A DNA stretch of 64,000 nt. Source: Mycolicibacterium mageritense (GTDB lineage Bacteria > Actinomycetota > Actinomycetes > Mycobacteriales > Mycobacteriaceae). Below the pieces are notes generated by a model. That model searched no databases. It was not told the origin of the DNA and worked only from the letters and a program-made list of their open reading frames with translations. Shown piece by piece: positions 60,442 through 64,000 of this stretch (within the stretch, counting starts at the first letter, position 1; each line of letters opens with the position of its first letter). The translations under genes were made by a program, and so were the position numbers. Location of the stretch: the NCBI RefSeq assembly GCF_010727475.1, contig NZ_AP022567.1, positions 6,820,001 through 6,884,000 of the forward strand, given 5' to 3'.

Positions 60442-62184
60442 TTACAGCGGCGCCGACCACAGCAGCAGCGTGCCCCCACCGGGAACGGCACCGACCTCGA
60501 AGTGACCGCCCGTCTCGAGTGCGCGCTCACGCAGGTTCTTCAGGCCACTGGGGGTGATGTCGTCAGGGATTCCGTCCCCGTCATCGATCACTTCGATAGC
60601 CAGTTCATCGGCGACCGCGATGTTGATGCCGAGTGTGGTGGCATTGGCATGCCGGACGGCGTTGCTCACCGCTTCCCTGACAACTGCCTCAGCGTGATCT
60701 GCCAGTTCCGGACCGACAGCCGACAGCGGACCGCGGTATTGCACCGTGGTCCGGATGTTGGAGTCCGCGAATTGGGCTACCGCTTCATCGAGACGCTGGC
60801 GGAGCCGCGTCAGGCCAGCGGACGAACCATGCAGATCGAATATGGCCGTTCGAATTTCTTGAATGACATTGTGAAGGTCATTGACGCTGTCGGCGAGCCG
60901 CTCTCGCACCTCGGGCATACGGGCACGGGGAATCGTTCCCTGAAGTGCCAGCCCGATCGCGAACAGGCGCTGGATGACGTGGTCGTGCAGATCACGGGCG
61001 ATGCGATCACGATCGGTCAGGATGCTCAATTCACGCATCTGACGCTGGGTTGTGGCCAGCTGCCAGGCGAGCGCGGCCTGGTTGGCGAAACCTGACATCA
61101 TGTCGAGCTGCTCGGCACTGAAAGGCTGCGTACCTCGCGACCGAATCGCGACCAGGACACCAGCGACCATATCGGTGGCCCGAAGCGGCAGCACGAGCGC
61201 CGGTCCGCCGTCGAGTCCAACGTCGAGGTCGAACTGCTCCAACCGTCCTGGCACCCGAGCGAGAAAAGCGTCGCCGACCGATGTCCCGTTGACCGGGAAC
61301 GTCTTCGACCCGGTGCTGAGGTATTCGCCTGCGGTCGCGACGATGACGAGTTCGGCCACCTCGGCGGCCGGCACCTCGGGATCGAGCGGAACAGCGACGA
61401 GCGTCATCTCAGCGCCGCTGAGCGTGCGGGATTCGGCTGCGACAAGCTCGAAGACCCGGGCGGGATCCGCTCCTGAGAGCATTTCGGTGCCGATGTCTCG
61501 AGTGGCCTCGATCCACGCCTGGCGAAGCTTGGATTTGTTGTAGAGCCGGGCATTGTCGATGGCAATGCCCGCGGCAGCCGCGAGCGCCTGCACGAGCACC
61601 TCGTCGTCCTCGCTGAACGGCTGCCCGTCGGCCTTCTCCGTCAGGTACAGGTTGCCGAAGACCTCGTCGCGGATACGTACCGGCACACCGAGGAACGTTC
61701 GCATGGGCGGGTGGTTGGGCGGAAAACCCACAGATGCGACGTGATGCGAAATATTTTCCAGACGAATAGGTTTCGGATCGTCGATCAGTACGCCGAGCAC
61801 ACCGCGCCCTTCAGGCAGATGCCCGATCTGTTCTCTCATCTCCTCGTCGATGCCCTCGTAGATGAACTCGACCAGCTCGTGGTCGTGGCCGCGCACCCCC
61901 AGAGCCCCATACCGAGCGTCGACCAGGTTGATCGCGGTGTGCACGATGGTACGAAGGGTTTCATCGAGTTCGAGCCCCGACGTCACGACCAGCATGGCGT
62001 CCAGCAACCCATCAAGCCGGTCGCGGCCCTCCACGATCTGCTCGACGCGATCCTGTACCTCCATGAGCAACTCGCGCAGGCGCAGCTGTGAAAGGGTGTC
62101 GCGCAGCGGGCGCAGTGAAGATTCCCCGCCCGCCCCGCCCAGGTCGGTCACGCCACCATCGTCGCACCTGACGCCTGCGTTCAC
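60442..62184 (-). CDS. DosS/DosT-like haem-binding sensor histidine kinase
   Basis: 580 residues with GTG 62184 (569 if the GTG 11 codons on is used). Two GAF domains (about 61-215 and 235-375) and a HisKA_3/HATPase end. The first GAF keeps the haem-ligating histidine, His158 in GFPPNHPPMRTFLGVPV (His149 in DevS). Phosphoacceptor His400 is in DRDRIARDLHDHVIQRLFAIGLALQG. ATPase N and G boxes: AVVREAVSNAVRHA and IDDGDGIPDD. Senses oxygen, NO or CO in relatives and phosphorylates DosR. No dosR gene lies in the window. Confidence 0.92.
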   Translation of the reverse strand: MNAGVRCDDGGVTDLGGAGGESSLRPLRDTLSQLRLRELLMEVQDRVEQIVEGRDRLDGLLDAMLVVTSGLELDETLRTIVHTAINLVDARYGALGVRGHDHELVEFIYEGIDEEMREQIGHLPEGRGVLGVLIDDPKPIRLENISHHVASVGFPPNHPPMRTFLGVPVRIRDEVFGNLYLTEKADGQPFSEDDEVLVQALAAAAGIAIDNARLYNKSKLRQAWIEATRDIGTEMLSGADPARVFELVAAESRTLSGAEMTLVAVPLDPEVPAAEVAELVIVATAGEYLSTGSKTFPVNGTSVGDAFLARVPGRLEQFDLDVGLDGGPALVLPLRATDMVAGVLVAIRSRGTQPFSAEQLDMMSGFANQAALAWQLATTQRQMRELSILTDRDRIARDLHDHVIQRLFAIGLALQGTIPRARMPEVRERLADSVNDLHNVIQEIRTAIFDLHGSSAGLTRLRQRLDEAVAQFADSNIRTTVQYRGPLSAVGPELADHAEAVVREAVSNAVRHANATTLGINIAVADELAIEVIDDGDGIPDDITPSGLKNLRERALETGGHFEVGAVPGGGTLLLWSAPL

Positions 62185-62196
62185 CAGATGTTTCGG

Positions 62197-62925
62197 CTAT
62201 GAATTGACGAGGCTGTCGATCGGCGTCGCTGGCAGATCTTCCTGTCCGTGACGCTCCTGTCCGGCGAGGCTGAGCTGGTGCGCAAACGCATATCGGCTGG
62301 TCCGCTCGGCGCGGTCGCGCAGCCCACGCATCATCCCGACTTCCATCACAAAATGCGCCGCCTCGAACCACGCATGACCGACTGCTCCACCGCTGCCACG
62401 CACGACCAACCGCGTCCACCCAGCACGACGCCGCAGATAGAAACCCCACATTCCGGACACGGTCTCTCCCCGCTGCATCCGCTCGAAGTCTCGCGGCGCC
62501 ATCAGCACCAGGTACGAGTCCGGCTGGACAAATGCCACCACCTGACGGGCGTTTTCGCCGTAACGCCTCGCCAGCCACACACTGTCGCCGACGTTCAAGT
62601 CCTGCCACTCCTGGTGAATAGTGTTCGCGTTGTGGATCCTCGCTCCGACGATTCGTTCCAGCCACGAGTAGCTGTAGAAGCCGCCGCGGTCTTCGCCGAT
62701 CTGCGCCAGCCAAGCCCACACCGTGCGCCGAGGGGCATCAATCGTGAGCGCGCGGGTGGTTCTCGGCGTGCCCGGCGGTACGAGTTCGTCACCTGGAAGG
62801 ACGGCGGTCACCTCCTCGTCAGCGGCGCCCCAGGTATACATCCACGGCCGAATCCTGCCGCGGTACAACGCTGTGATTCCGATGACGGCCATCAGGCCTG
62901 CCAGCCAAGGTCGTTGCTTGCCCAT
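62197..62925 (-). CDS. SRPBCC-like membrane-linked hypothetical protein
   Basis: 242 residues. A hydrophobic N-terminal helix (KQRPWLAGLMAVIGITALYRG) is followed by a domain with DAPRRTVWAWLAQIGEDRGGFYSYSWLERIVGARIHNANTIHQEWQDLNVGDSVWLARRYGENARQVVAFVQPDSYLVLM, the pattern of SRPBCC (START-like) proteins, and C-terminal helical tail. Ligand-binding role is inferred. It precedes the sensor kinase on the same strand (12 bp) so may be one operon; a degenerate DosR-like box lies upstream. Confidence 0.8.
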   Translation of the reverse strand: MGKQRPWLAGLMAVIGITALYRGRIRPWMYTWGAADEEVTAVLPGDELVPPGTPRTTRALTIDAPRRTVWAWLAQIGEDRGGFYSYSWLERIVGARIHNANTIHQEWQDLNVGDSVWLARRYGENARQVVAFVQPDSYLVLMAPRDFERMQRGETVSGMWGFYLRRRAGWTRLVVRGSGGAVGHAWFEAAHFVMEVGMMRGLRDRAERTSRYAFAHQLSLAGQERHGQEDLPATPIDSLVNS

Positions 62926-62960
62926 ATCTCGACCCTATGCCCACACCGGTGGCACCGACA

Positions 62961-62975
62961 GGGGCCGAAGGTACC
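62961..62975 (-). promoter_or_regulatory. Degenerate DosR-box-like sequence
   Basis: On the minus strand GGTACCTTCGGCCCC, which agrees with the DosR core GGGACCTTnnGGCCCT except at two positions. It ends 36 bases before the SRPBCC-like start. Weak on sequence alone; the nearby DosS-like kinase and PfkB make it worth noting. Confidence 0.35.
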
Positions 62976-63012
62976 CATCCCTGATAGCCAAAGTTGCTGT
63001 GCGAGCGTGTTT

Positions 63013-63995
63013 TCAGCCCTCGCCCGCAGCGATGTCGACCGGCTCCGCCACCGCTTCGAAGAAACGTTCCACGTCCGGCCTCGTGCACGTTGCTGTTCCC
63101 GGTGTCAACAGCATCGCCGCCCCGGCTGCGATTCCGAATCGCACCGATTTATTCAGGGGCCACCCCCGGGTCCGGCCGACCGCGATGGCCGCCACCATCG
63201 CATCGCCCGCCCCGACACCACTACCGGCCTGAACCTGAACGGCCGAAAACCGTTGGCTGTGTCCGGGAGTCGCCAGCAAGGCACCATCACCGCCCAGAGA
63301 TACCAGAACCGCCTGGCTCACGCCACAACCGATCAGATCGTGCGCCGCGGCCAATTGCTCTGCCTCCGTGCGCAGTTCTTGTCCGACGCATTCGCGAAGC
63401 TCTCGAATACTCGGCTTCAGAAGGAACACACCCGATTTCACATGTGTGAGCCCACCACCGGACGTGTCGAGGATCAATGGCGTGCCGACGTCTTCGCACA
63501 CGTCGGCGATCCGCTATACCAGTCAGAGGGCACTCCGGGCGGCAGGCTTCCGCTCGCCACGACAAACTGCGCACCGGCCGCGCCCGCCCGCACGAGATCG
63601 AGGCATTGCGCCTGCTCCAGATCCGAAAGTTCGGGGCCTTGGAGCACAAACCGGAACTGCTTGCCGGTGCTGAGCTCGTTGACGGTGAAACTCTCGCGCG
63701 TCGTGCCGGCGATACCGATACGTTGCAGCGGGACACCCGCTTGCGCCACCAGGTCGGCGACCATCTTTCCCGCTGGTCCCCCGGCGGGAAAGATCGCCGA
63801 TACCCGGGCACCAAGAGTGTGCGCGACGCGGGCGACGTTGATCCCGCCTCCGCCCGGATCGTATCGGGCCCCCGTGCAGCGGACTTTGTCAGTGTGACGC
63901 ACGACCTCCGCGTCGGAGGTGATGTCGAGGGCCGGATTCATCGTCACCGTGACTATCGACGGGCTGAACTCGCGAGTCCCCATCGGCTGCTTCAC
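63013..63995 (-). pseudogene. pfkB: PfkB-family sugar kinase (phosphofructokinase-like), broken by a one-base frameshift
   Basis: Two reading frames make one PfkB protein. The first, 63995 to about 63516, gives SIVTVTMNPALDITSDAEVVRHTDKVRC, GGGGINVARVAHTLGA and VVASGSLPPGVPSDWY. The second, from 63513 to 63013, continues RIADVCEDVGTPLILDTSGGGLTHV, VSLGGDGALLATPG and the catalytic GSGVGAGDAMVA. Between TAT (63518-63516) and CGG (63513-63511) only two bases remain, so one base is missing relative to an intact gene. Intact length would be about 325 residues. The GTG at 63993-63995 may not be the true start, since the window ends here. In M. tuberculosis Rv2029c pfkB belongs to the DosR regulon. 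Confidence 0.85.
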
Positions 63996-64000
63996 AATCC

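Noticed and set aside
63960..63985. GGGACT-type half site near the pfkB start, resembling a DosR half box
   Set aside because: It lies inside the coding start of pfkB and the partner half (GAGTTC) does not fit the consensus.

Overview
The window is high-GC actinobacterial DNA from a fast-growing mycobacterium of the Mycolicibacterium smegmatis type. The minus-strand block from gcvP to secA2 and on to the erg3-like gene has the gene order of M. tuberculosis Rv1832-Rv1814 (gcvB, MerR, bifunctional nuclease, MerR, garA, gcvH, two DUF881 genes around a DUF1290 gene, pgsA2, secA2, BacA-type ABC transporter, flavoprotein, TetR, secreted serine protease, sterol desaturase). Two-subunit galactose genes, antigen 85, LmeA-like, DUF7159-like and DosS-like proteins also fit a mycobacterium. 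The species call rests on recalled synteny and protein similarity, not on a search.

Layout. (1) 1-8.6 kb, minus strand: glycine cleavage (gcvP behind a glycine riboswitch, gcvH), the FHA regulator garA, two MerR regulators and envelope/division-type membrane proteins. (2) 8.6-15 kb: secA2 diverges from two tandem BacA/SbmA-like ABC transporters, each with its own likely leaderless promoter. (3) 15-23 kb: a flavoprotein/VOC pair preceded by a perfect KstR-type box, a TetR gene with a duplicated operator, a secreted protease, a LysM plus bulb-lectin protein, a sterol desaturase, a carboxylesterase and a von Willebrand A protein. (4) 23-29.3 kb: a DszC/SfnB-like flavin monooxygenase with a MetE-like zinc protein, a paired SMR exporter, a 93-bp tandem repeat, and a TetR-SDR-MFS operon. 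(5) 29.4-45.2 kb: a lysA paralogue, malQ, small secreted proteins, a diiron-type protein with its iron-sulfur flavoreductase, a PknF-like kinase operon, SGNH hydrolase, SnoaL-like and mycobacterial hypothetical proteins, and a fadD. (6) 45.2-50.4 kb: a galactose module (DeoR regulator, galT, galK, with a divergent sodium/solute symporter and a small membrane partner). (7) 50.4-59 kb: a second fadD, an antigen-85-type secreted mycolyltransferase, an MFS transporter and the long isocitrate lyase ICL2. (8) 59-64 kb, minus strand: an acyltransferase, a DosS/DosT-like haem sensor kinase, an SRPBCC-like protein and a PfkB sugar kinase broken by a one-base frameshift; this end looks like a small remnant of a dormancy (DosR) cluster.

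No rRNA or tRNA genes, insertion sequences, prophage or CRISPR arrays were seen. Many long open frames antisense to the real genes are a consequence of the high GC content and are not annotated. The most novel candidates are the MetE-like zinc protein coupled to a DszC-like monooxygenase, the diiron protein coupled to a PDR-type reductase, the twin BacA transporters, the 93-bp repeat over a stop codon, and a leaderless 13-codon reading frame overlapping a fadD start.
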